NCBI GenBank assembly: GCA_032718475.1
Contig: JAUCBJ010007028.1
Location: 124,001-188,000, forward strand
DNA: 64,000 nt
Direction: 5' to 3'
Origin: Nemertoderma westbladi
Taxonomy: Eukaryota > Xenacoelomorpha > Nemertodermatida > Nemertodermatidae
The position numbers and the translations under genes were made by a program. The notes under the pieces were generated by a model. It worked only from the letters and a program-made list of their open reading frames with translations. It was not told where the DNA came from and did no database searches. Below, piece after piece: positions 1 through 10,911 of this stretch (the stretch's first letter is position 1; each line of letters begins with the position of its first letter).

Positions 1-737
1 ATTCCCGGTGCCAGTTCGATTTGTGCGAGTGAAGTTTCCCTTGTAGCCTCCGGCACGGTTTCCCAATCTCCGACGTCTTCGCCGCACATGCGTAAGTGAT
101 CCTTCAGATGTTTCAATTGTCCATCCAGCCTATACAATTCCTGTTCTTCCTTGGGATGTAATAACTCGTCAGAAACTGACTCACCTAGCAACTGATCCGC
201 TTGCTCCTGTTGTATCTGCCTAATCGTCTACTTAAACTGAATTAGTTTTTCCCTGGCAATTATTAATTTCTCGAGGATTCTAAATTGAGTGTCCGCATCC
301 TGTCTTTGTCTAGCTAGATCTTGTAGACTGATTAGGTTATCTACGGACTTATGTATTCTTACCTGTAAGGTGTAAAACTCGAATCGGGACATCGGAGCGG
401 TCAACTCATCTGATATGCGTTGGCCTTCTCCAATACTCCTGGTAATGTGCGCCATGTATCCTCCGACGCTTCTAACAACGCTCTCTTGGCTTCCTACTGA
501 ACTTACCATGTCCGTTTCCCTGTATCTAGGTTGCGGAACAGTTAGAAAATCCTCGGTCCTGCCGTCGCCTTGTACTACGGCATCCGGTACTCCCGTTGGA
601 TGTACTGGTGACGCACACGGTGTAGGTTCGGTAGGCTCACGAGTCTTCCCCAGTGGTTCTTCCGCTGCTGACTTATCCGCGTCACATGAGTCATAGTCGG
701 TAGGTGTATTCTTCGTATAGTCTTGTTTGTCACTCAT
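1..737 (-). pseudogene. Retrotransposon Gag-like N-terminal region, with internal stop, cut by window edge
   Basis: The minus strand is open from an ATG at 735-737 to a TAG at 228-230 (169 aa), and the same frame then stays open to base 1. The first half is polar and acidic with many Pro, Ser, Thr and Glu residues. The second half (about residues 115-169, continuing past the stop) is a heptad-like helical region rich in Leu, Ile, Arg, Gln and Glu, as in the N-terminal Gag of BEL/Pao and related LTR elements. Promoter-like LTR sequence lies upstream at about 1760-1845 in the same orientation, which is the order expected of 5' LTR, leader and gag. The in-frame TAG suggests decay, though readthrough cannot be excluded. 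The family call is inference; no zinc knuckle or protease lies inside the window. Confidence 0.45.
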
Positions 738-3100
738 TTCGGTAGTTGTAAGTCAAGTAAAATGTGAGTGTCAAAGGATCAAATTTACCGTATTTATATC
801 TAAACGGTACTAATTACAGTCATATAAAATTCGCCTACCAGCCAATTTTATAGCAAATGGATAAAATTAGCCTAGCGGCCGATTTTATAGCAAATAAATG
901 TCACGGAATAAGTATATAATAAAATTAGCCTATTGGCCAATTTTATAACAAATAAGTCGGATAACGATATACATTATCAAAATATAAATCAAACACAAAT
1001 AATTACGGACTAGTTCAGCAATAAACAAAGAAATAGTACGGAATGCATAAATACTTGAGACAGTGGAACCCACAATAATTTTAGCTAATACGGTAATGCC
1101 TAACTGATTAATGCAACTTTTCGAAATTACCCACTCCAATAATTCTCCAGAAAAACAGATTCCCAGATACAAACCGGACGTGAACCTTTCCGTTTCCAGC
1201 GTTGCGGACAAAGTGCGATTTTTCCAACCAAAACTGTTGAGTTATCTATCTCCCAAACTCGCGAAACACGGTCTTACTCCCATTACAGTCTAGAAATGAG
1301 CTCTGAATCCTGAACAACAAAAGAGTTTGGTTTTAATTTTACGAAAATTTTGTACCGGTACAATATGGTATTTAAACCCTTTTAAACACCGGTATTCAAT
1401 TCCAAATATTTTACACACGGTTCAAATCTAAATTTTATTCAAAAGATTAGCACTTAGCTAATCAAATACAAATTTTTACCTCAAAATACAAAATTTTCAA
1501 ATAATTTTTGTCCTACTGAACTATAGTTCAGTAAATCGTATTCCTACTGTGAGCAACATAGGTCATATACCTACTGTTGGAAGAGACAGTAACAAATTAT
1601 ACCGCAATATCCTACTGTAAAGTTTGTGAATCAAGGCATAATCCAACCATCTCACCAAAACAGTAAACTCTAAGTAAGCAAACCTATTGCAGTATTGGTC
1701 TCTTATAACCGGTGAGGCAGAAGACTGTCTACGAACGGACAAACTTTGATAAAACAAAATCCCGCGCAGCGAATCCTAATAATCGTGCTGACTCACTGAC
1801 GGACTAAAGGCACTCGTATACTTTGCCGCGGTGTGATTTATATGGTGGGTGAGAGAGACGCTAGCTACAAATATAACTAGCGGGCAAAGCCGCGGTATGG
1901 ACAAAATTATATTATATATTTCGAGATGCAAATAATTTCTAAACGCGTGTGTGTGTTTTATTCAGGGTCAAATTGATTTTGTAATCCTTTGTATAATATC
2001 ATTTACTGGGTCCGGCGTTCATTTTACAAATATTCTAATATTTTGGTAGTTTGTAGGTCTAATACTTACAAATGATAAGGCTCCTTCCCCTTTTGTGTAT
2101 TTCCAGGACTCAAATTCAGGCATAAGGTTAATACTACGCCCAGAATTCGGCAATTTTATTTACCAGGTCCCTAATACTAAGAAGAAATGTGTTAGTTTAC
2201 TACAGTAGACGTACAGTTACAAAATAGCTAGCCTGGTTCCTTTCTAGAATTTTGGTTACCTAGGTGGGCTTGGTAACTTCTTATCAGGATGTCGGCGGGG
2301 ACACGGTAGGTGTTAGTATCCCTAATAGCCTTAATTTATATGCGCCTAGTTAGTAAACTGCCCTACCGCCTGAACGGTATAATCTTAATTCAGGGAAAAA
2401 CACAGTAACCCTCTCCTGGCCTACAAGCTCCAACGCAAACGATGAACACCGTGTACTACTGACAAGCCACCAGCGCACCTATACCTGGCAATGAGTTAGG
2501 CGTACAGTTTTGCTGCACCCTACCAATGTGCATGCCGTGTAATGGTGTGCCTGTGTCCTATCTGTGTACTGGTATCTCTCTGCCTATCCTCTCCTCCCGT
2601 AGGAATACGAAGGGTTTCCGCGGGTTTTCCTGAATGAAAATAATACGGTTCCTAAATTTTAAATTTTTGGCGTACAGTGTGTCGCTACTTCTACCTTCGA
2701 TCTCAGGTCTTATACTTAGTTAATTAATAACTAAATTAATAAATTAAATTAAAATAAATTAATAAAATAAAAAATAAAATAAATTAATTAAATAACTAAT
2801 TAATACAAACAATGTAATCTGAAATAACTAATTATATCTGAGAGAAAGAAATAGTAGATTGAGTGATAACTAATGAACGAAACCGCACCTTTTATAGCAA
2901 ATTTTGTGCCGCTAACAATCTAGACAAATCTACATTGTTCTATGAGTTCCATTAGGTTTTTAAAGATAATCATTGGTCCAGCAAACATATAACTTGCACG
3001 ACATTGGTTACTGTCAAGTAACTGCAATCATATTGGTTAATCTACCTTGAGCAAATGCAATTAAATCGTAGCGGTTAATTCAAATGAGTTGAAATTTAGC
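738..3100 (-). other. LTR/leader-like non-coding region upstream of the Gag-like ORF
   Basis: There is no convincing gene here; small ORFs are scattered on both strands and match nothing. The segment lies 5' of the minus-strand Gag-like ORF and holds a TATA module at 1759-1845. By position it should contain the leader and 5' LTR of that element. I could not place the LTR ends or a target duplication. The part at 2710-2820 is almost pure A/T. A short motif meaning tagcctattggccaatttta recurs near 850-950 as two or three diverged copies. Confidence 0.35.
1759..1845 (-). promoter_or_regulatory. TATA-containing core promoter module shared with the LTR at 56118-56190
   Basis: On the minus strand this reads CCATATAAATCACACCGCGG, then a variable stretch, then AGGATTCGCTGCGCGGG. 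The same two blocks in the same order and strand occur at 56118-56190, inside an LTR whose other sequence does not look alike. TATAAA followed 50-80 bases later by a GC-rich block fits a retrotransposon core promoter and transcription start region. The function is inferred from layout. Confidence 0.45.
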
Positions 3101-3112
3101 ACAAAAAACAAT

Positions 3113-3187
3113 TCGCACCTGCTAGGATTTGAACTCAATACCTACTGAACGATTTTCCAACGCATAACCGACTGAGCTACTGAACCA
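3113..3187 (-). repeat. tRNA-like sequence, probably the head of a tRNA-derived SINE
   Basis: The minus strand has an A-box-like TAGCTCAGTCGG and, about 40 bases later, a B-box-like GAGTTCAAATCC, the two internal RNA polymerase III promoter elements of tRNA genes. The acceptor and T stems do not pair well, so a working tRNA is unlikely. Sequence immediately beyond it (3177-3308) is repeated at 5680-5819, which suits a SINE body. Confidence 0.4.
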
Positions 3188-3308
3188 CTTGAACAACGTT
3201 GTACAACGTAAATGCAAATGAGGACTTAATGTAATCTTTATAACAAATTAATTCCAACAAAATAAAATTTTGAAAATCCACGGCTTTTATGAGGATATAA
3301 TTCTATAC
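3177..3308. repeat. Direct repeat, left copy (second copy 5680-5819)
   Basis: About 130 bp starting ctactgaaccacttgaacaa and ending ggatataattctata is repeated almost unchanged 2.5 kb downstream in the same orientation. The right copy has a few extra bases near its start. It overlaps the edge of the tRNA-like sequence, so this is either two copies of a SINE body or a duplicated flank around the intervening element. Confidence 0.75.
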
Positions 3309-3536
3309 CGCTCCATGAAAAAAGGATATTATCGTACATAAAATATACGATTTTCACCAATAACAAATCAAATTATGGAATACTTGGGGCGTACCTACAT
3401 ATTTACAAATTAAATTTCAAACAATAATACTTCATTTCTACGTATTAATTTGGTACAAAATAATTACAAATTCAAACTTTATTTTGACTTTTTTTACTTT
3501 ATTCTATTTATTCAAACATATTTAATGCCTTATTAA

Positions 3537-5082
3537 CCCTATTAGTACCGGGCTATAAAATGTTGTACAAATACCGGGAGGGGGTCATATTGACCCCCCC
3601 CTCTAAAATCTACAAATATTTACGAAAACGTCTGATTTCTTGTTTGTACGTAGGTATCACTTGTCTGGATCCGACCGAAAAAAAAAATTTCGAAAAAATG
3701 TACTGGGGTGGTTATATTGCAGCACCAAAATTACAAGTAGTGCACAATTTTCACCAAATTTGAAAGTTACATTTTCGGCTAATTATTTTTCAATACAGGT
3801 TTTCTGGGGTGTAAAATACATTGGAAAATATTAAAAAATGATATCATTACTATAAATGGCTCTTTAGTCCTCTCTGCGTAGGAAAAAAATGAAAAAAACA
3901 AGTAACCAGCACTTTTCAGTTAGAACACAACATTTTTAATTCACTTATACGATGCTATAAATTCACATTTTCAGGTTTTCGAGGGCGCTGATTCTAATGG
4001 AATACATTTCTAATATGCTAGATCATTGCTACTTGTATTTTTCGGCGTAATTTGGCAAATTTTGGTGCTAGCACCAAATTTGGTACCCATCACCAAAAAG
4101 TACAAGTTTGCGATGTCCAGTGCAGTTTTTATTGATTCCATCGGATTCAGGACCCTCATAAACCCGTATAACGCAAGAAACAAGGTGATACTATCTACTT
4201 ATCAATTTGCATATTTTCCAAAATTTGGTGCTGGCATAACAATTTTCACCCACTGGCGGCGAAAAATACAAGTTGGACAACTCTTATGAAATTTTTACTG
4301 ATTCCATTGAATTCAGAACCATCACAAACCCGTATAACGCAAGAAACAAGGTGACACAATCAATTGATATATTTGATGGTTTTCAAAATTTGGTGCTAGC
4401 ACCACATTTTGCACCCACATCCGAAAAATACAGGTTTGAGATGTCTAGTTCGATAATTATATTTTCCATTGAATTCAGAACAGCCATAAACCTCTAAAAC
4501 GCAAGAAATAAATTCTCACAAGCAATTTTATCTATTGAATGGATTTTCAAAATTTCGTGCTAGCACCAAAATTTGCACACAGCACCGGAAAATACAAGTT
4601 TGATACGCTTCGTGCAACTCGTATATATTTCTTCGAATCCAGAAACCCAAAACACCCCAATTGCGTAAAAAACAAGTTTCAAACGATCAATTTACAAAAT
4701 TGACTTATTTCAAAATTTGGTGCTGGCACCCACCGAAAAAAACAAGTTTAAAATTTCTAAATCAATTTATATGAATTCCATCAAAATTCTAACACCAAAA
4801 AACCCGTGTAAATAAAAAATAGAGATGTTAAAATTCATATTTAATGAAATGTAATTTTCAAAAAACGTCTCAAAAAAAGTGCCAAAAGTAGGGTTAAAAA
4901 ATGGCGCTATAACTCGAAAAGTACCCAATATTTTTGAAAACGGTTTTCATTAATAGGAAGACAATTTATTTTTAGAAAAAGTCATAAAATTTCAGATTCC
5001 CAACTGCGTTTGTTTCAGAATTATAATAAAAAAACCACGGGAGGGGTCATATTGACCCCCCCCCCCCCGGGTTTAATAGGGT
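3537..5082. mobile_element. piggyBac-like non-autonomous element made of ~165-bp internal repeats
   Basis: The left end is TTAA followed by CCCTATTAGTACCGGG. The right end is CCCGGGTTTAATAGGG followed by TTCA. The ends are inverted copies of each other, and TTAA next to a CCCT-type terminus is the piggyBac signature; the right-hand TTCA would be a one-base decay of the duplicated TTAA. Just inside each end lies the palindrome GGGGTCATATTGACCCC. The interior has five diverged units spaced about 165 bp (near 4065, 4225, 4390, 4555, 4720), each with a TTTGGTGCTAGCACC-like core. No transposase is present; the short ORFs simply read through the units. A fragment with the same end type and spacing is at 19338-19885. 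Confidence 0.5.
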
Positions 5083-5091
5083 TCAGTAGGT

Positions 5092-5679
5092 ACAATATAA
5101 ATCTAAATTAAATTCACCAATATAAATCTATTGCATCTCAAATATTGCATAAATTCAAATAATTACAAATACAAATAAATGAAATCTTAAGAAAGGCTCG
5201 CAAGTCTTCCGTCTACTATTGCATCTCAAATATTACATAAATTCAAATAATTACAAATACAAATACTTTCGTGCCTAAATATAAATTGCATAAGTTCGGA
5301 ATAATTACAAATATGAGTCTCTCTAAGTACAAAACTTTCTAAATATAAAACTTTCTAAATACAAATATAACGTTTTACAAATGAAATCATAAGAAAGGCT
5401 CACGAGTCTTCCGTCTACTCTTGCCTTCTATTTCACTGTAAATACAAATACTGCTTATAAAATATAAATTGCATAATATTCGAAACAATATAAATTGCAT
5501 AAGTTCGGAATAATCACAAATATAAAATATAACGCTTTCAAAATATAAATTTCTTTCTAAATATAAATTTCTTTCTAAATATAAATTTCTTTCTAAATAT
5601 AAAAATATAAATCAAATAAATCACAAGAACTCAAATAAATCATATAAATCAAATAAATCAAATGAAATCACAAGAAAGG
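5092..5679. repeat. AT-rich tandem and dispersed short repeats
   Basis: No gene. A ~90-bp block beginning near 5128 recurs near 5215. An 18-bp unit close to aatataaatttctttcta repeats four times at about 5545-5605. Two copies of a quasi-palindrome (gaaaggctcgcaagtcttcc type) lie at 5191-5212 and 5393-5413, related to the motif at 7687, 31392, 32839 and 32962. Confidence 0.6.
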
Positions 5680-5819
5680 CTACTGAACCACTTGAACAAC
5701 GTTGTACAAACAGCTATAGTAAATGCAAATGAGGACTTAATGTAATCTTTATAACAAATTAATTCCAACAAAATAAAATTTTGAAAATCCACGAATTTTA
5801 TGAGGATATAATTCTATAC
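5680..5819. repeat. Direct repeat, right copy (first copy 3177-3308)
   Basis: Near-identical to 3177-3308 apart from a short insertion (aaacagctata) after gttgtac. It ends exactly where coding similarity to BEL/Pao Pol begins. Confidence 0.75.
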
Positions 5820-5824
5820 ATTAC

Positions 5825-7329
5825 CTGATGACGTCACTAACACTTACGTTGACCGGATAGTAAACCTAACTAGATCATGGACTGACGCATGCCGCAAGTT
5901 AGCATTGCTCAAACGTTTGAGACAATATGCCAGAGGGAAACGCGACTTTCCTAGAAGACTTAACTTAGAGGAAGTTGGTCATTGTGAAGTTGATATCATT
6001 CGACATTATCAATTGCGATATTTCGCACGAGAATTCACAGCGATCAACCAAGGTAAACAGATCTAGTCTTCACCGATTTTGAGTTGGAGTCCGATTATTA
6101 TTTATCGGGGCTTACTTTGTCACAAGTCCAGACTCCAGAACATCGACTTTGCACTTGACTTTAGGTATCCTATCATCATACCGCAACACCATGAGTTACA
6201 GCGCGCTATGATACTGGACGCACATCACTGTCTGTCACATTTACAATCGAGGTTTGTACTGATTAGGCCTAGCAAGGCACTGAGTTCGGTAACACGGAAC
6301 TGTATGATTTGTAAGAAGGTGCACGCGAGGATAGGACACCAAGAAATGAGTGAACTACCACTAGCAAGATTACAGGCGTTTAGACCCCCTTTCACTGAGA
6401 CAGGGATAGACTGTTTTGGACCCATAATCGCGAAACGCGGAAGGGTACAGGTAAAACGTTGGGGATTGATTTTCACTTGCATGGCCAGCAGAGCTGTCCA
6501 TATAGAGCGTGTGACAGATTTGACCACCAATGCCTTTATCCTAGCCTTACGGCGATTTATCGCTAGACGTGGATTGGTCAAATCCATTTATTGTGACCAA
6601 GGGACAAACTTTGTGGGTGCACGGAACGAAATAACCAGACCTTTAAGAAAGTTGGACCAAAACCAGATTTCCGAGGAACTACGTCCTTACCCTATTGTTT
6701 GGAATTTTAATACTCAAGACAGTCTGTGGAGAGGCGGCATTTGGAAAAGGCTGATTGGCTCAATTAAGACAGCTATGGCTAAAGTAATCCCGACGCAACA
6801 CATCCTAACAGACGACCAACTGACGACGTTACTAATAGAAATCGAAGCGACTTTGAACACTAGACCGATCGCTTTGATCCCAGACAATAACGACGCACAA
6901 TTTGCCTTGACACCAGCGCACCTGCTTATGCAGGTGCCGACGACATTGTTGCCCATTTCGGTACCCGTTGATAGTGATGGATACGGCAACAAGGCTTGGA
7001 AAATCACTCAGCTATTAGCAAATAAATTCTGGGAAATATGGCAGAAACACTATTTGCCCTCTATTTCATCCAGAACCTCTTGGTATCTTAATACCCAATG
7101 TTTGAGATGAGGAGACCACGTTTTATTGGCTGAAGCCAATCTGAAAAGACGGTTTTGGCTGACCGGAGTCATTTTGACCACACACCCTACATCTGGTTTA
7201 ATAAGGACAGTTACTGTACGGACTATCGACGGACGTACCGTAGATAGGTCTGTACAACGTCTCGTACTCCTTGAGGAAACTAGAAACGAGTCAGGAGACT
7301 ACAAATCTCCACCCAATATTAGTAAATAA
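5825..7329 (+). pseudogene. BEL/Pao retrotransposon Pol C-terminal part: linker, integrase and C-terminal domain
   Basis: From 5825 one frame encodes the BEL-type region between RNase H and integrase, stopped by TAG near 6064; it then runs 6079-7110 as integrase. Visible integrase features are a zinc-binding HH-CC region (about residues 48-80: HHCLSHL...CMICKK) and the catalytic block with GIDCFGPI (first Asp) and YCDQGTNFVGA (second Asp). The position of the third acidic residue, normally in a GGxWE block, reads GGIWKR, so the catalytic Glu is Lys. A stop at 7110 and a frame change lead into 7126-7329, the basic C-terminal domain with the TVRTIDGRTVDRSVQRLVLL strand pattern usual after BEL integrases. 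The 5' part of pol is missing. This is a dead copy. Confidence 0.8.
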
Positions 7330-8066
7330 GATGTGGGACTGTTGATGGCCGCCACATAGACTTGCCGTATTTTAGTAATTTAGTATTTTGTATTACTGTA
7401 TGTGCATTTGTAATCCTCTTCACTGTAGATAGAGACAGCGGTGGAATTCCATTGTCTTTATATGTGAACATGGAAGGTAGTACCCTTATGTATCACATAG
7501 GAGCGGGATTGTGTGTACAGTAGGAATGGAATTCCACTTGGAACCCACAAGTGAGACAATTTTTCAAAAATTATTAGACAAATCCACTTTGTTGGATTTA
7601 AATTTAAGAAAAATAATTCTCCAGTGAATGCGAATTTTAGAATACAGCAAGATAAAAAATTAAAATTGGGGAGGACAAGAGCGGATGGAAGGCTTGCGAG
7701 CCTACCGATAAATTTTTTTGGAAAAAGAAAACTGGCCTTGTTCTACGTAGTCGTGTCTACTATTATTTAGACCTAATTAATTCTCGACTGCATTATTTTT
7801 TTTTTGGGAATGTAGTTTGGGAAATTAAAAGGTGAGTATTTTAGACTCGCGGCTAGTTTATCCGGAACTCGTTTTTTATCGGCACAATTTTTGGATTAGG
7901 AGCCAGTGCGAAATCACGCGAACCTGAAGTCATTAGGCAAAAGGGTTGGGGTTTTAGAGCAAAGTTGAGCCAAAAGCCGACAAACTCTAAGTCACCTCAC
8001 ATCTAACCTCTATTTTGTGCTTCATCTAGTAGAAACGTAACGATATGTAACCATATATATGCGTAT
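7330..8066. other. Intergenic stretch between BEL Pol remnant and Gag-like gene
   Basis: No coding sequence seen. It could hold the 3' LTR of the BEL element, but I could not find a second copy or ends. The quasi-palindrome GAAGGCTTGCGAGCCTACCG lies at 7688-7707. A TATA-like string (ccatatatatgcgtatatg) lies just before the ATG at 8067. Confidence 0.4.
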
Positions 8067-9733
8067 ATGATGGCGGAGAAGATGTATAAGGAGTTACGTC
8101 AAGGGTTTACGCAGGAACAAGAGCACCAGGCGCCATTTAATCGTTATGGAGCTAAAAACTTCAGTGTGTTTGGAGTGGAGAGTATGGCCAGAAGTACAGC
8201 CAAGCTCGCTAAATCCAAGGTGGACCCGAATGTTACGCGACAGCGAATGGACGCTTATAACAAAAGAACGGAGGAATTATGCGTGGAGTTCAATATGTTC
8301 TATCCCTACGAAGCGTTATGCGACGCTAGTGACATTTGCGAGGATCCAGACACCGAGATACGCCGATTATATCATATGCTGCAATATTTGACGTTAAACG
8401 AACCCTTACCTGCAGCCAGAGACGAATTCGAAGGAATGCATCTTTATAGACGCGCTCGAGGAGCGGATCCAGAGACAAAGGACGCGTTTTCCATATACAA
8501 ACTGTTTTACAAATGTGGAGCATGTATGCGTGAGCAAGACAACGCGATTCCTATGAGATTGAACTCGGAGAACCCCGAGCCGATATTAGCACGATGCTCA
8601 TACCACCAAAGTCTACGTTACCAAGAAGGCGGATACCCTTTGACGAATCCGTACCATTCATTTAAAATGAGTGGACCGAATGCGGGTGAGATCGTTATTT
8701 ACGAACCCAAATTAGTCGAACCAGACGTCTACAGCATGGTAGTGGACGAGTCTAATAAGTCGACACAAGAGAAACGGGAAGCTTTGAGCCTCTACAGGGC
8801 GTACAAGGCGTACGAGAAAGGCGAGATCGAGGAGTTTGGCAGAAGGCTCGCGAGTCTACCATTCTATTGGATATCCCACAATCAAACCGAACCTAAGGAG
8901 ATGACACCCGAGCTCTTCGATAGTATCACCTTTGCTCAGCGTTTGTCGCAGAGACTACAGATACCTCATGTCGAGATGACGCGAGAACTTCAGCCCCATT
9001 CTGCTGGAGCGATAGTACCGGTTGCGAGACCAACCAGCTTTCCTATTAGTATACCGACCCGGAAGGAGACAACTTATGAGATTCCTATAGTTGAACACCC
9101 GGAGATCATTTCGACCCTGAATTTCCTCCCATCGGTTACCTTTAGTGATGTGTTAGAGTCAGCCGAGTTGCGTAGAACAATAGTTCAAAAAAGCGAACGC
9201 AATGTGCCTCCACATATTACAAACTTTAAGGAAGTGGATCGTGCGTGGACTGATATCGCACCTTGTATCTTGAGAGGATATCTGACGAAAACAATTCGAT
9301 TATGGATCGGAGTAGGAACGTTTGAGACCGACACCGATATCGCGACCAATTGGACCGGTAAACCTATTAGTTTCGATGATGAAAAGTCAATTGGGAGAAT
9401 TTGGAACCCTACCGACGATTTACTCAACGATTGGGACCTCTTGGCCGATCTCTAAAGGAGAATGGTTATATGTTTTACGACAATGAAGGAGGAAGCCATC
9501 AGCAAAGCCTCACTTCAAAGACTATACAGATTAGAGCACCAGATGGCGTGTTACATGTCTTCAGCCGACAGAGGAGTGATAGAAAGATGCCTATGCCGGA
9601 AGGAACGACGCTAAGACACGCGATGATAAAACGGATAGTTAAATCCATGGACCTGGCTTGTAGCATAGAAGCTAGGATGTTGCCAAAGGCCGTGCGAGAC
9701 GTTGTGTTGGACAAGAGCATCGTCAAGATCGGA
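8067..9733 (+). pseudogene. Zinc-knuckle Gag-like polyprotein of unknown retroelement, N-terminal half (interrupted by Polinton)
   Basis: ORF 8067-9455 (462 aa) and the overlapping ORF that continues to 9733 are one gene with a single-base frame change near 9435-9455: the tail of the first and the start of the second match successive parts of the minus-strand ORF at 60011-61624. The best shared block is FYDNEGG here against TYDNEGS there, followed by a similar 80-residue stretch. The N-terminal 250 residues do not visibly match that copy. No enzyme motif is seen; the protein is charged and partly helical. At 9733 the frame runs into the Polinton, and it resumes in the same phase at 30760. It is expected to be structural (Gag-like) because the continuation carries three zinc knuckles. 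I do not recognise the element family. Confidence 0.6.
9728..9733. repeat. Polinton target-site duplication, left copy (ATCGGA)
   Basis: ATCGGA stands immediately left of the terminal AGTAGTAGG and again immediately right of CCTACTACT at 30754-30759. Six base pairs is the length made by Polinton integrases. Confidence 0.95.
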
Positions 9734-10235
9734 AGTAGTAGGAGAAGCATAGTTCTCACGCAACTCCTCCCTAGCTTGGGCTACGGGCTGCATCTCGGAG
9801 GCAATTAAAAAATGTCAAATTCCGGTGCTAAATTGCGGTTTTTAATGACCATCTGTCACCATCAGTATTGATTCGCCTCGTTGCCTTCAACCAATCGTTG
9901 CTTATCACCTACGCGTAGCCTAACCTCGCGATGCCTGCCTTACTCGACAACTGTTACCACCCGCGAGTATTGATTCGTGTCGTTGCATCAACCAACCATC
10001 GCATATTCATCTTCGCGTAACCAAACTTCTCAACGCATGGCTAGCCCCCACTACGCTATTATATTATATCGAATCGATTGCCAACTCACCGCTAGCCACG
10101 CACCGCTACTCCACGACTGCTGTCGCCAAATCAATCAATCCAACCAACCAAGCGGCCTACCAGTCCATTCCAACGCTATTATGATACGTGTTGAAATTCC
10201 GCCACGTTCCAGCTACACGTATACGAACAACATTT
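9734..10235 (+). repeat. Polinton terminal inverted repeat, left
   Basis: Matches the reverse complement of 30252-30753 with few differences (for example single-base changes near 9815, 9839 and 9873). Similarity fades after about 10235. The ORF 9977-10255 read from it also appears in the other repeat, simply because both are the same sequence; I do not call it a gene. Confidence 0.95.
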
Positions 10236-10649
10236 CCAGTAGTTACTCAAGCTAACCAATCCCGCAGCATCTGTGCCATATTGAAAGGCTTCCACCGCTA
10301 ACATTATACTGTGCGTTTTTTATTATAATAATTATTGATTATTACACACACACACAACCCTATGATTCATATTCTTTCACGTATTTCCTATCCATACAAC
10401 CAACCATTCATCCACGTTGCACTCCATCTCTTTTCTTATTCGTGGATGATTATGACACGTCTCATCTCTGCTTCATTGACTATGCCACATCGCAAATTTA
10501 TACATATATAAGTGAATGTTTTTAATAAAATTCATCACTTGTAATCTTCACGGTAATATATTGATACCATATCTAATTTTTTTGTTCTCACTCTGACATT
10601 GTGTTATTTCCTTAATAATTTATACATTATCTTACTCGTTGTATATTCG
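10236..10649 (+). other. Polinton left arm, non-coding
   Basis: No gene seen between the terminal repeat and the hairpin. AT-rich, with a short CA-type run near 10345. Confidence 0.5.
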
Positions 10650-10811
10650 TTGGTCGGAAAACGACGCCTCATAAAATGATACTGATTCCAGCATTGGGTA
10701 TCGACCTAAAAACGAAAATCTGAGCTACGTGTCTCACCCGATTTTTGTTTTTGTGTCGATACCTAATGTCGAACTCAGCAACATTTTTCTTAGGCGTTGT
10801 CTTCCGACCAA
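10650..10811. repeat. Long imperfect hairpin (arms ~70 nt)
   Basis: The left arm (10650 to about 10721, starting TTGGTCGGAAAACGACGCCT) pairs with the right arm (about 10738-10811, ending AGGCGTTGTCTTCCGACCAA). Matching blocks include ggtatcgac with gtcgatacc and aaaatc with gattttt. The loop is about 16 nt. It stands 100 bp before the first gene. It could be a small palindromic transposon, a structured RNA or an origin-like DNA structure; no target duplication is evident. Confidence 0.8.
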
Positions 10812-10892
10812 ACACAATTTTAGAGTGAGAACTATGGTGTCAATTTATTACAGCGATACGGTTTAAAATTTATCACTTGTAATATTTTTCGT

Positions 10893-10911
10893 ATTTATTA
10901 TTATTATTATT
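10893..10911 (+). promoter_or_regulatory. ATT-triplet leader directly before the start codon of the 354-aa gene
   Basis: A run of TTA/ATT triplets abuts the ATG at 10912. Similar A/T triplet runs lie just upstream of the polymerase gene (12123-12150), the penton-like gene (25873-25886), and the ATPase gene (28546-28560), reading in each gene's own orientation. Confidence 0.5.

Noticed and set aside
3560-4497. ORFs of 64-87 aa in 3560-4497
   Set aside because: They read through ~165-bp repeat units of the piggyBac-like element.
9977-10255. ORF starting MSLHQPTIAY, repeated at 30154-30510
   Set aside because: Both lie in the two terminal inverted repeats, so identity comes from the repeat. 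Composition is not protein-like and there is no leader or partner.
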